A stretch of 64,000 nt of DNA from Pseudomonas mandelii (GTDB lineage: Bacteria > Pseudomonadota > Gammaproteobacteria > Pseudomonadales > Pseudomonadaceae), in assembly GCF_024138395.1 (NCBI RefSeq), contig NZ_JAMYDU010000013.1:62001-126000 (forward strand), written 5' to 3'. Below, piece by piece: positions 17,542 through 25,567 of this stretch (position 1 is its first letter; each line of letters begins with the position of its first letter). A program made the translations under genes and the position numbers. The notes below the pieces were generated by a model. It saw only the letters and a program-made list of their open reading frames with translations. It made no database searches and was not told the DNA's origin.

Positions 17542-18477
17542 TTAGAGAAAGCCGTCTTGTGCACACACGCTGACGATTTGTTCGCGAAACCAGTTATTGG
17601 CGCTGTCTTGACCTGGTTTCTCGTTCCACAACATGTCCAGTGTGAAGTTCGGTAAACCGGTCGGCGGTTTGCAATGGCTGAATCTGGCTTCGTTACTGAT
17701 CAGCATCTGGATGCGCCGAGGCAGGGTGAGAACGAAATCGGTCCCGGGGATCATGTTGAGTGCCGCAACGTAACTATTGGCCCGCGCGACAATTTGGCGG
17801 GTGTAGTCCCATTTGCTGAGCCAGCCATCCACCATATTGGTGTCTGAAGTCCATGGGGTGGGGAAGATATGCTGGCGTGCGACAAAGCTGTCCAGGCTGA
17901 ACTCACCCTCTGGCGGCTCGAAGTTTTTATCGACGACGCAGACAAGATCATCTTCCAGCAGTACTTGTGACTTCAAGTTTTTGGCGCTGCGATGAAAGTT
18001 GGGGCCGAAACAAATTACCAGGTCGAAACGGCCATCTATAAGTTCATCGTTAGGGATGTCTCTGTGGAATTTCTGGATATTTACAATGACTGGAAAACTA
18101 CTGCCGATAAAGCGTTTTAATAAGTTTGGAAGTATCAGGAGTTCAAAATACTCAGGTGCACAAATATTAAAAGTGATCTCTTTTTGCGCGGGGTCAAATG
18201 AGTGTAGTCCGGAGTGGCATATGTTTATGGTTTTCAGGATTTTGAGTACATGGCTGTACATCGTGGCGGCTTTGTGTGTTGGCCACATGCCATTGCGGGT
18301 ATTGATGAAGAGCTCGTCGTCGAAACTCGTGCGCAGCTTTTTCAAGCAGTAACTCACCGTGGACTGGCTAACGCAAAGGGTTTCGGAGACCTCGGTGACG
18401 CTTCTTTGTTCATACACAGCCACGAAAACCATAAGGTCCTGCATATCCAGTTTTCTTAGCAGATTGCTATTAAGCAT
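17542..18477 (-). CDS. LysR-family regulator, paralogue B
   Basis: LysR-type regulator of 311 residues, starting MLNSNLLRKLDMQDLM at 18477 after an AAGGAC site. The N-terminal winged helix-turn-helix (SVTEVSETLCVSQSTVSYCL) and the effector domain are complete. It is divergent from the six-gene operon that starts at 18650, separated by an AT-rich 172-bp region. LysR proteins commonly control the adjacent divergent operon, so this is the prime candidate regulator of that cluster. Confidence 0.9.
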   Translation of the reverse strand: MLNSNLLRKLDMQDLMVFVAVYEQRSVTEVSETLCVSQSTVSYCLKKLRTSFDDELFINTRNGMWPTHKAATMYSHVLKILKTINICHSGLHSFDPAQKEITFNICAPEYFELLILPNLLKRFIGSSFPVIVNIQKFHRDIPNDELIDGRFDLVICFGPNFHRSAKNLKSQVLLEDDLVCVVDKNFEPPEGEFSLDSFVARQHIFPTPWTSDTNMVDGWLSKWDYTRQIVARANSYVAALNMIPGTDFVLTLPRRIQMLISNEARFSHCKPPTGLPNFTLDMLWNEKPGQDSANNWFREQIVSVCAQDGFL

Positions 18478-18649
18478 AAAGTCCTTCTCGGTGAAAATCC
18501 GTGCGTGTCACTTTACGTCGTGTTTTGTGACAAGATTGTTTATTTATATATTAATGGAAGCAATTGGTTTTTTAAATAGTCTGTCGGAAATTTCCTCAAT
18601 ATATTCTCGTTTCACTTAGAGAGCACCCGAGCAGGGATAGGAGGGCGAA
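18478..18649. promoter_or_regulatory. AT-rich divergent promoter region of the cluster
   Basis: This region is more AT-rich than its surroundings, with a run such as TTTATTTATATATTAATGG. An inverted repeat TGTCAC-N15-GTGACA occupies 18506-18532, close to the LysR gene, and is a possible operator. Promoters for both directions must lie here. Confidence 0.5.
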
Positions 18650-19267
18650 GTGTTGGTACGAGTCACGGAAAGTCAAACGCCGTTATGGATGCAGGCGACT
18701 GAAGTTGTGAAGGAAAAGTTTCGCAGCTCTTATAAGGCATCCGTAGAACCGAGCCCGCAGTATTTTGCGGTCACCCAAGACAGTGAGGAGCGGATTCTTT
18801 CTTGCGCCGGTATAACTTTTGCGGATCACCGCACATTGTTCTCGGAGCAATACCTGTCGCAACCGATAGAAACGATTCTGTCCCAGCGCTTTGAAAAAAT
18901 GATCGATCGATCAGTTATTGCCGAAATAGGCAGTTTGATTTCTCATCATCTGACGGCGGGAATGATCATGGTCAACATGATTCCGCTGTTGGCCTGGTGC
19001 ATGGGCGCTCAATATTTGCTTTGCACCGTCACCCCCCGGGTCCGGGAAATGATGGAAAGCTGTCAGATCGATTTCGAACCGCTGCTCACGGCGGACCCCA
19101 AGCGTCTGGCCGATGATGGTGGCAAGAACTGGGGAACCTACTACTCGAAATTGCCCGTCACCGGTTTTATCCGCGTGGACCCGAAACGCTCGCGATTCGC
19201 AGCCATGACCCTCGGCACCTTGTTCACTCAACTGCCGACCGATCTGCCAGCGAGGGCACAGCCATGA
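18650..19267 (+). CDS. thermostable hemolysin family protein (possible acyltransferase fold)
   Basis: Protein of 205 residues of the thermostable hemolysin family (named after Vibrio delta-VPH, Pfam T_hemolysin). Family marks are KFRSSYKASVEPSPQYFAV, the ADHRTLFSEQYLSQPIE block and the IAEIGSLISHHLTAGM segment. No signal peptide is present, which argues against a secreted toxin. The overall pattern resembles GNAT/autoinducer-synthase-like acyltransferases, an inference from fold-like features. The GTG start at 18650 follows GGAGGGCGAA. The stop overlaps the next start by 4 bases, so it is co-translated with the AMP-forming ligase. Confidence 0.8.
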   Translation: MLVRVTESQTPLWMQATEVVKEKFRSSYKASVEPSPQYFAVTQDSEERILSCAGITFADHRTLFSEQYLSQPIETILSQRFEKMIDRSVIAEIGSLISHHLTAGMIMVNMIPLLAWCMGAQYLLCTVTPRVREMMESCQIDFEPLLTADPKRLADDGGKNWGTYYSKLPVTGFIRVDPKRSRFAAMTLGTLFTQLPTDLPARAQP

Positions 19268-20832
19268 GCGGCCGTTTCATTGCGGACCTGCGGCTGGCGC
19301 TGCAGGTCAATCGCCAGAAGGTCTGCGCTATCGATTGTGCGCCGACCGGCCTGGAACACGCCGCTGTCATGACCTATGGCGAGCTGGAATCCCGGGCGTT
19401 GAATCTGGCGGCGGAACTGCAGCGTCGTTTCGACACGGCGGCTCACGGCGACCACGTTGTGTTGGGGATTGCGACGCGTAACAGCAGTGACTGGCTGATT
19501 GCCGATCTGGCGTGTCTGTTTGCCGGTATTACCGCACTGCCTTTGCCGCTGGCGTTCAGTCAGTCCCAGGCCGAGCACCTTGCCGAGCGTTGTGACGGGT
19601 TTCTGGTGGATGCGGCAGGGGAGCGGACACTGGCTGAGCGGTGGATGCTCGACTTTCCCGACAGCCGCCTCAGGCGTCTCAGTGAGCCGGCTCTGGAGCA
19701 GCCGTTGTTGCGAGAGCCGGACGGTGACAGCGACTGGATCTGCAAAATCATTCATACCTCGGGGACGACCAGCCGGCCCAAGGGCGTGCGGCTGAGCACG
19801 GCGGCGGTGGGGGCGGTGTTGGCTTCCCTGCGTCAATGGATGCCGGTCGATGCCCATCGCAGTTACCTGTCGCTGGTGCCGTTGAGCCTGCTGCTGGAGC
19901 AAGTGACCGCCGCGTATTTGCCGCTGCTGGCCGGTGGGATCGTGCATTTCCTGCCTGAAGGCGAGGCGCTGCTAGGGGAGCCGGGGACGTCACCGCAGCG
20001 TTTGATCGAGTGGATCCTGCGAGTCGAACCGACGGCCTTGACGGTGCCACCGGTGATGCTCAATCGCTTTCACGAGCTATTGACCGAAGGCGGTGCGCAG
20101 GGTGAGCGCCTGTCTCGTTACCTGCATTCGGGAGTGCATATCACCTGCGGCGGCGCGGCCGTCAGCATCGATATCCTGCATGCCCTCGCCGAGGACGGTA
20201 TCCCGGTGTTCCAGGGTTACGGGCTCTCCGAGAACGCCTCGGTCGTCAGTATGAATACCTTGCAGCACCAACGTCTGGGCAGTGTGGGCAAGCCGTTGCC
20301 GCATGTTCAGGTGCGCATTGGCGCCGACCAGACCATTGAGGTCAAGAGCAGCTCGTTGTTCAGCGGCTACTCGGGCAAGGACCCGAGCGCCTGTTCGATG
20401 TCCGGCGACGGCTGGATGGACACCGGGGATCTGGGCGAGCTGGATGCTGATGGCTATCTCTATGTTCGCGGTCGCAAGAAAAACGTGATCTGCCTGCCCA
20501 ACGGCCGCAACGTCAGCCCGGAGCAGGTCGAGCTGGAATACCGCGAATACCCCGGCGTACGCGATGCCGCGGTGTTTTTCGACGAGGCCCATGGTCTGGT
20601 GGCATTGCTGTGTGTCGAATCGACACCGGATCGCGATGAACTGGCCGCCTGGTCTACCAGACGCTTTTCCGACATCGAGCGACCGAGCCGCCTGTGGTTA
20701 CTGACCAAGGACGATCCATTGCTCGAGCAACTTTATACCGTCACCGGCCGTCCCAAACGTGCCGATATCGCTACTGTTTTCGCCAACCTGCAAGGGAATG
20801 CAACTGATGAACACACCTGCCTATCACTCTGA
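19264..20832 (+). CDS. AMP-forming acyl/aryl ligase
   Basis: ANL-superfamily adenylating enzyme of 522 residues that would activate a carboxylic acid as acyl-AMP and perhaps transfer it to CoA or a partner. The P-loop-like motif IIHTSGTTSRPKGVRLS is at about 160-176. GYGLSENASVVS is the A5 motif, DTGDLGELDADGYLYVRGRK covers A7-A8, and TVTGRPKR near the C-terminus holds the catalytic lysine (A10). No carrier-protein domain is attached. The nearest architecture is long-chain acyl-CoA synthetase-like. It overlaps both neighbouring genes, so it is part of one operon. Confidence 0.88.
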   Translation: MSGRFIADLRLALQVNRQKVCAIDCAPTGLEHAAVMTYGELESRALNLAAELQRRFDTAAHGDHVVLGIATRNSSDWLIADLACLFAGITALPLPLAFSQSQAEHLAERCDGFLVDAAGERTLAERWMLDFPDSRLRRLSEPALEQPLLREPDGDSDWICKIIHTSGTTSRPKGVRLSTAAVGAVLASLRQWMPVDAHRSYLSLVPLSLLLEQVTAAYLPLLAGGIVHFLPEGEALLGEPGTSPQRLIEWILRVEPTALTVPPVMLNRFHELLTEGGAQGERLSRYLHSGVHITCGGAAVSIDILHALAEDGIPVFQGYGLSENASVVSMNTLQHQRLGSVGKPLPHVQVRIGADQTIEVKSSSLFSGYSGKDPSACSMSGDGWMDTGDLGELDADGYLYVRGRKKNVICLPNGRNVSPEQVELEYREYPGVRDAAVFFDEAHGLVALLCVESTPDRDELAAWSTRRFSDIERPSRLWLLTKDDPLLEQLYTVTGRPKRADIATVFANLQGNATDEHTCLSL

Positions 20833-21688
20833 ATACCCTGACGTATCCATCATCGAGCCGCGCCATTTCGCAAGCCTGGGCAAAGCCGAGCTGTACGAGT
20901 TGCTGGGACACTACGGCGTCGTCCTGTTACGTAACTGCATCCACAATGCCGAGGACTTCAGCGCCTATGTGAAGCAGAACAGCTCGCGGCTGAGCCTCGA
21001 CCCGGCTCGGGTCATGGTCGGTGGAGCAGCGCAGTTGGTGGATGCGGGCCGTCAGGCGATCGGTCTGCATTGCGAGAATGGTAATTCCCCGTTCTGGCCG
21101 GACATCACCTGGTTCTATTGCCAGGAAGCGCCGCGCACAGGCTCGCAAACCACCCTGTGCGACGGTGAGAAAGTACTGGCGAAGCTATCATCCGCCTGCC
21201 GCACATTTTTCGAGAACAACCCGATTCGCTACAGCCGCACCGTTGCCGGCGACAAATGGCGTCGGCTGGTCTGCCACTATTCGCCGGCGCTCTCGGACCC
21301 GGCGGCGGTCGGAATCGAAGATCTGATGCAGATCATCGGCGACGATCCGCAGACACACATCTCCTTCAATCCGTTTGATGATTCGATTCACTACGCCTTC
21401 AGCACCCCGGCGATTCTGGTCTCCGAATTCAGCCAGCGACCGGCGTTTGCCAACAGCATTCTCGGGCCGTCCTTCAACTATGAAGTGCCAGTGATCGATA
21501 CGTCGTCCGGCCTGCCCATTCCCAGCGAATTCCTGCTCGAAATTGCCGAGGTTTCCGCGCAATACACCTACCCCGTCGGCTGGCGTGACCATGACATGGT
21601 GATGATCGACAACCGTCGGGTGATGCACGGCCGTGAGGCCATCGTTGACGAGCGCCGCCGCATCTTCAACGCCCTGAGCTACCGCTGA
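20807..21688 (+). CDS. TauD/clavaminate-synthase-like Fe(II)/2-oxoglutarate oxygenase
   Basis: Non-heme iron oxygenase-like protein of 293 residues. The iron-binding triad is visible as His and Glu in IGLHCENGN and the distal His in DNRRVMHGR, with the 2-oxoglutarate-binding arginine in ERRRIFNALSYR. Such enzymes hydroxylate, desaturate or oxidatively cleave small substrates. The start at 20807 is chosen because AAGGG lies about 10 bases before it; the ATG at 20798 is too close to that site. It overlaps the ligase gene by 26 bases. Confidence 0.87.
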   Translation: MNTPAYHSEYPDVSIIEPRHFASLGKAELYELLGHYGVVLLRNCIHNAEDFSAYVKQNSSRLSLDPARVMVGGAAQLVDAGRQAIGLHCENGNSPFWPDITWFYCQEAPRTGSQTTLCDGEKVLAKLSSACRTFFENNPIRYSRTVAGDKWRRLVCHYSPALSDPAAVGIEDLMQIIGDDPQTHISFNPFDDSIHYAFSTPAILVSEFSQRPAFANSILGPSFNYEVPVIDTSSGLPIPSEFLLEIAEVSAQYTYPVGWRDHDMVMIDNRRVMHGREAIVDERRRIFNALSYR

Positions 21689-21697
21689 GACCTATTT

Positions 21698-22825
21698 ATG
21701 AAGACCAATGACAAACTGATCATTTCTGGTCAGTACGAGACGTATATCGACGGCAACGGTCGCCAGATAGTCGATCTGGCCGGCGGGTTTGGCTTTCAGG
21801 TGCCAGCGGTGATCGAGGCGGTCAGCCGTCAGGCGGATACGATGGGGTTGTCCAATCGGGTGCTGATGTCCGAACCACTGATTGCTTTGTGCCGGCGCCT
21901 GGCCGAGCTGCTGCCACAGCCGCTGGTCAGCTCTTATGTATGCAGCTCTGGCGATGAAGCATTCGAAGGCGCCTTGAAATTGTGCAAAGGCCTCAAACCC
22001 AAGGGCAAGACCATTGTCGTTGTCCAAGGCGGCGATTATGGCTCGCTGAGTTACGGACGTTGCCTCAGCACGCCGCAAAGCTATCTGGAGATGCAGCGTT
22101 TCCTGGGCTTCGAGCTCGTGGCGATCCGTCATGTCCGTGACCTGGACAAGGTGGACTGGAACGATTGCTTCGCGGTTTGCCACACCAGCACCGTGACGGG
22201 TGAGGACGGTCGCTTGCGCCTGATAGAGCAGGTGCTACTCGATCACTTGTATGCCGCGGCGGCCAGGGTGTCGGCGCCGGTCATTGCGGTGGATGTGCAA
22301 AGTTGTCTGGGGAGCCTGGGCACGCTGTTTGGCTTCCAACGTTATCGCAACACCCCGGACATTGTGGTGTTGGGCGGGCCACTGGGCGGCAGCGCGATTC
22401 CCATCGGCACCTATACCTGCAGCGAACAGATGGCCTATCAGGTCTATGGTCGCAGCAGCCCGGCGAAACATGGCAGCACCACGGCCGGCAATCCGATGGC
22501 TTGTGTGGCCGCCATGGCGGCACTGGATTACGTGCAGGCACACGACTTGCCCAGGCAATGCCTCAATAACGGCCAGATCCTGGCGCAAGCGCTCGCCTCA
22601 TTCGGCGCGGTCGCCTGCGGTGCCTGGGTCAGCCTGCCGCTGCCAGCCGATCTCAAACCCGCCGAATTGTGCGAGGAGCTTTATCAGCGTGGCGTCTATG
22701 TCAGTGCACCCCGTGGCCGCGAGTTGATTCTGCGTTGCCCGATCACCGCACGAGCCGAACACCTCCAGCGCGCATCCCGGATCATCAAGGAGATTTTGAG
22801 CCATGTCTTTAACCCTATCGCATGA
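21698..22825 (+). CDS. class III aminotransferase-like protein lacking the PLP lysine
   Basis: Protein of 375 residues with the fold and most motifs of class III aminotransferases: SSGDEAFEGALKLC, the cofactor aspartate (Asp199 in IAVDVQS) and STTAGNPMACVAAMAAL. The lysine that should form the Schiff base is missing. The usual SKGL-type segment reads LGGPLGGS, with Gly227 where the partner enzyme has Lys258. It is also shorter at the N-terminus than the partner. It may therefore be a structural or regulatory subunit, or use PLP unconventionally. Its 3' end overlaps the active aminotransferase gene by 23 bases, which favours a heteromeric complex. Confidence 0.8.
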   Translation: MKTNDKLIISGQYETYIDGNGRQIVDLAGGFGFQVPAVIEAVSRQADTMGLSNRVLMSEPLIALCRRLAELLPQPLVSSYVCSSGDEAFEGALKLCKGLKPKGKTIVVVQGGDYGSLSYGRCLSTPQSYLEMQRFLGFELVAIRHVRDLDKVDWNDCFAVCHTSTVTGEDGRLRLIEQVLLDHLYAAAARVSAPVIAVDVQSCLGSLGTLFGFQRYRNTPDIVVLGGPLGGSAIPIGTYTCSEQMAYQVYGRSSPAKHGSTTAGNPMACVAAMAALDYVQAHDLPRQCLNNGQILAQALASFGAVACGAWVSLPLPADLKPAELCEELYQRGVYVSAPRGRELILRCPITARAEHLQRASRIIKEILSHVFNPIA

Positions 22826-24143
22826 ACAACTGCTGGATGATTGCCAGCGGCATTGGAGTGCCTCGGCGGCCAAGCTCTATCGCCTGGGTAAAACCAGCGT
22901 CGAAAAGGACACCGATGGCATCTATGTCACGGACCATGCCGGCAAGCGATTTATCGACTGCGCATGCAGCTATGGGGTGTTTATCGTCGGTCATCGCAAT
23001 CCGATGGTGCAGGAGCAAGTGCAAACCCAGTTGAACCAGATGGCCTGGGTTCCGGAAGGTCGGGTGCACCCGCTGCAAGGCGCACTGTCCGAGCGCCTTC
23101 GGAATCTGGTGCCGGGTGATTGGGGGGATGTGCAGTTCATGGTTTCGGGTGCCGAAGCCATCGAGCAGAGCATGCGTTATGTGCTCAAGGTGCAGCAGCA
23201 CCGGCGCGGAATCGTGGTAATGAGCGATTCCTATCACGGCAAGACGCTGGCGGCGATGAGCATTCTCGGGCAGAAACAGCACCATCGCAGCTATGGCACC
23301 GAGGCCTCGGAAGTGACTTATGTGCCGTACGGTGATTTCGCTGCCTTGCAGAGAGCGGTTGGCGAGGGTGTGCGTGCGGTGTATGTCGAACCGATTCTGG
23401 GGGGCGCCCACTTACAGGTTCCGCCCTTGGGTTACATGGCGAATATCCGTGCCCTGTGCGATGCGACCGAAACCTTGTTGGTGGCCGACGAAATCCAGAC
23501 CGGTTTTGGCCGCTGTGGCAAGTGGTTTGCCGTGCAGTACGACGACATCGTGCCGGACATCATGATCCTCTCCAAAGGCCTGACGGGCGGCTACACCTCG
23601 TTTGCCTGCGCGATGTACAGCCAGCGACTGGCCACGCAATACCCGCTGAGCGAAATCGAGCCGGACCAGCGAACCAATGGCGGGCACCCGGTGGCGTGCG
23701 CCTCGGCGCTGGCCGCTATCGATTACATCGAGCAGCACAAGCTGGTCGAGCAATCGCGGATCAATGGCGGCTTGCTGCGCCATGGTCTGCAACGGCTGGC
23801 TCAGCGTTACCCGCAAATTGTCGAGGATGTGCCCGGTGTGGGCCTGATGACCGGCCTGCGCTTGCGCGGCTCGGTCTACGAAGCGCTGATGAGCATGGAG
23901 TTGGGCAAGCGTGGTGTGCATGCCGGGCATTCCATGAATGAAAAGGCCAAGCACCCGGTTCTGCGGTTTTACCCGCCGCTGAACATCACGCCCGAAGCGC
24001 TTCGGCATGTCCTGACGATGACCGAGGAAGCGCTGGAGGCGATCGCCCGTCGTCCGAAGCTGGCGGTCAAGGCGTTTTCGCTGGTGGTCAGAAACATGTA
24101 CCACATCCCCAACAAGCTACTGCGCAGTAAAGGGAAGCCCTGA
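22803..24143 (+). CDS. class III PLP-dependent aminotransferase
   Basis: Aminotransferase of 446 residues with intact class III signatures: SGAEAIEQSMRYV for phosphate binding, ADEIQTGFGRCGK with Asp229, SKGLTGGY with Schiff-base Lys258, and NGGHPVACASALAAI. Such enzymes move amino groups between an amine or omega-amino acid and a keto acid; some relatives are aminomutases or decarboxylases. It is translationally coupled to the lysine-less paralogue upstream and is followed 2 bases later by an amidase. The substrate cannot be inferred. Confidence 0.9.
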   Translation: MSLTLSHEQLLDDCQRHWSASAAKLYRLGKTSVEKDTDGIYVTDHAGKRFIDCACSYGVFIVGHRNPMVQEQVQTQLNQMAWVPEGRVHPLQGALSERLRNLVPGDWGDVQFMVSGAEAIEQSMRYVLKVQQHRRGIVVMSDSYHGKTLAAMSILGQKQHHRSYGTEASEVTYVPYGDFAALQRAVGEGVRAVYVEPILGGAHLQVPPLGYMANIRALCDATETLLVADEIQTGFGRCGKWFAVQYDDIVPDIMILSKGLTGGYTSFACAMYSQRLATQYPLSEIEPDQRTNGGHPVACASALAAIDYIEQHKLVEQSRINGGLLRHGLQRLAQRYPQIVEDVPGVGLMTGLRLRGSVYEALMSMELGKRGVHAGHSMNEKAKHPVLRFYPPLNITPEALRHVLTMTEEALEAIARRPKLAVKAFSLVVRNMYHIPNKLLRSKGKP

Positions 24144-24145
24144 GT

Positions 24146-25561
24146 ATGTTCAACCCCGATACTTTGACCCTGCGCGAAATGGCTGGTCTGCTGCGCCGTG
24201 GTGTGCTGACCAGTGTCGATTTGCTGGAGTTCTACCTCCAGCGTATTGCCGAACGCAATCCGCAGATCAATGCTCTGATTCAGCTGGAGTCTGTCGACGA
24301 ACTGCGACGACAGGCCCGGGAGGCCGATGAAATGGCCCGCATCGGACAGATTCGTGGCCCTTTGCACGGGATCCCCATGACCATCAAGGATGTCTGCCAT
24401 GTGCGCGGCTTCCGGATGTCGCGAGGCCTGGAGGAATTGCTGGGCGAGGCCAGTCAGGAGGATGCAACGGTGGTCGCAAGGCTTCGTCAGGCGGGGGCGA
24501 TCATCCTCGGGATCACCAATGTTCCCGAGTTGTGCATGGCCTTCGAAACCGAGAACCTGCTGTACGGCCGCACGCTCAATCCCTATGACGGGCAGCGCTC
24601 CGCTGGCGGTAGCAGTGGCGGTGAAGCGGCGGCCATCGCGGCCGGTTGCTCGCCGGCCGGGCTGGCCTCGGATGCTTGCGGCAGTGTGCGGATTCCGGCG
24701 CATTTCAACGGTATCTGCGGTATGAAGCTGACCCAGGGGCGTGTGCCGTTGACCGGCCAATTCCCCAATGATCGCTCCGGGCTGTTTCATCTGACGTCGG
24801 CGTTTGGCGTGATGGGGCGTTATGTCGATGATCTGGCGTTACTCGGGCAACTGATCAGTGGCGCTGACGGTCACGACCCGGACACCGTCGATGTGCCGTT
24901 CGCCGACAGTAAGCCCTTGGCTCAATTGCGTGTCGCGCTGTCTTGGGAGTCCACCAGAACCCCGGTGAGCCCGGCGGTGAAACAGGTTCTGCAACGGGTC
25001 GAGAGTTGCCTGAGCAGTGTGGTGGCGCAGGTTACACCGGCGGCTCCGCAGATGCTCGATGAGGCCTGCGATGTACTGTGGCGGGTTTTCATTGCGGGTG
25101 CGGACGCCGGGCGTAGCTGGAAACGCCTGTTCCAGTCCATGGACAAGCAGACTTGTACGCCTGCCACCGCAGAGTTGATTCGCCTGAGCGAAGAGGTCGA
25201 ATTGAGCGTGGATGAAATGAAGCGCGACTGGATTCTGATCGATACGTTTCGATATCAGTTGGCGAAATTCTTCAATCAACACGATCTGTTCATTTGTCCG
25301 GTGTTCCCGGACGTGGCGTTCGCTCATGGCGAATCTTTACAGGATCATAAGCGCTATGCCTTTGTGTTTCCGTTCAGCCTCTCCGGGTCGCCGGCGGTGG
25401 TCATTCGCGCCGGGCATGATCCGGTCAGCGGGATGCCGATTGGCATCCAGATAGTCGGCCCGCACTGGCAGGAAGAGCGGCTGCTGGCCGTGGCCAATTT
25501 CCTTGAGCGCGAACTGGAGCGCTGGAGCCCGATCGCACCGATGGCCGCAGTCACGCTCTGA
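24146..25561 (+). CDS. amidase signature family hydrolase
   Basis: Ser-cisSer-Lys amidase of 471 residues. The catalytic lysine is Lys81 in GIPMTIKD, the cis-serine lies in GGSSGGEAA (Ser156/157), and the nucleophile is Ser180 in SDACGSVRIPA. The usual TGG before the nucleophile serine reads ACG, a small deviation. Such enzymes hydrolyse carboxamides, and some act in amide-to-acid maturation or prodrug release. It is the last gene of the six-gene operon, starting 2 bases after the aminotransferase stop. Confidence 0.9.
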   Translation: MFNPDTLTLREMAGLLRRGVLTSVDLLEFYLQRIAERNPQINALIQLESVDELRRQAREADEMARIGQIRGPLHGIPMTIKDVCHVRGFRMSRGLEELLGEASQEDATVVARLRQAGAIILGITNVPELCMAFETENLLYGRTLNPYDGQRSAGGSSGGEAAAIAAGCSPAGLASDACGSVRIPAHFNGICGMKLTQGRVPLTGQFPNDRSGLFHLTSAFGVMGRYVDDLALLGQLISGADGHDPDTVDVPFADSKPLAQLRVALSWESTRTPVSPAVKQVLQRVESCLSSVVAQVTPAAPQMLDEACDVLWRVFIAGADAGRSWKRLFQSMDKQTCTPATAELIRLSEEVELSVDEMKRDWILIDTFRYQLAKFFNQHDLFICPVFPDVAFAHGESLQDHKRYAFVFPFSLSGSPAVVIRAGHDPVSGMPIGIQIVGPHWQEERLLAVANFLERELERWSPIAPMAAVTL

Positions 25562-25567
25562 AGGATC

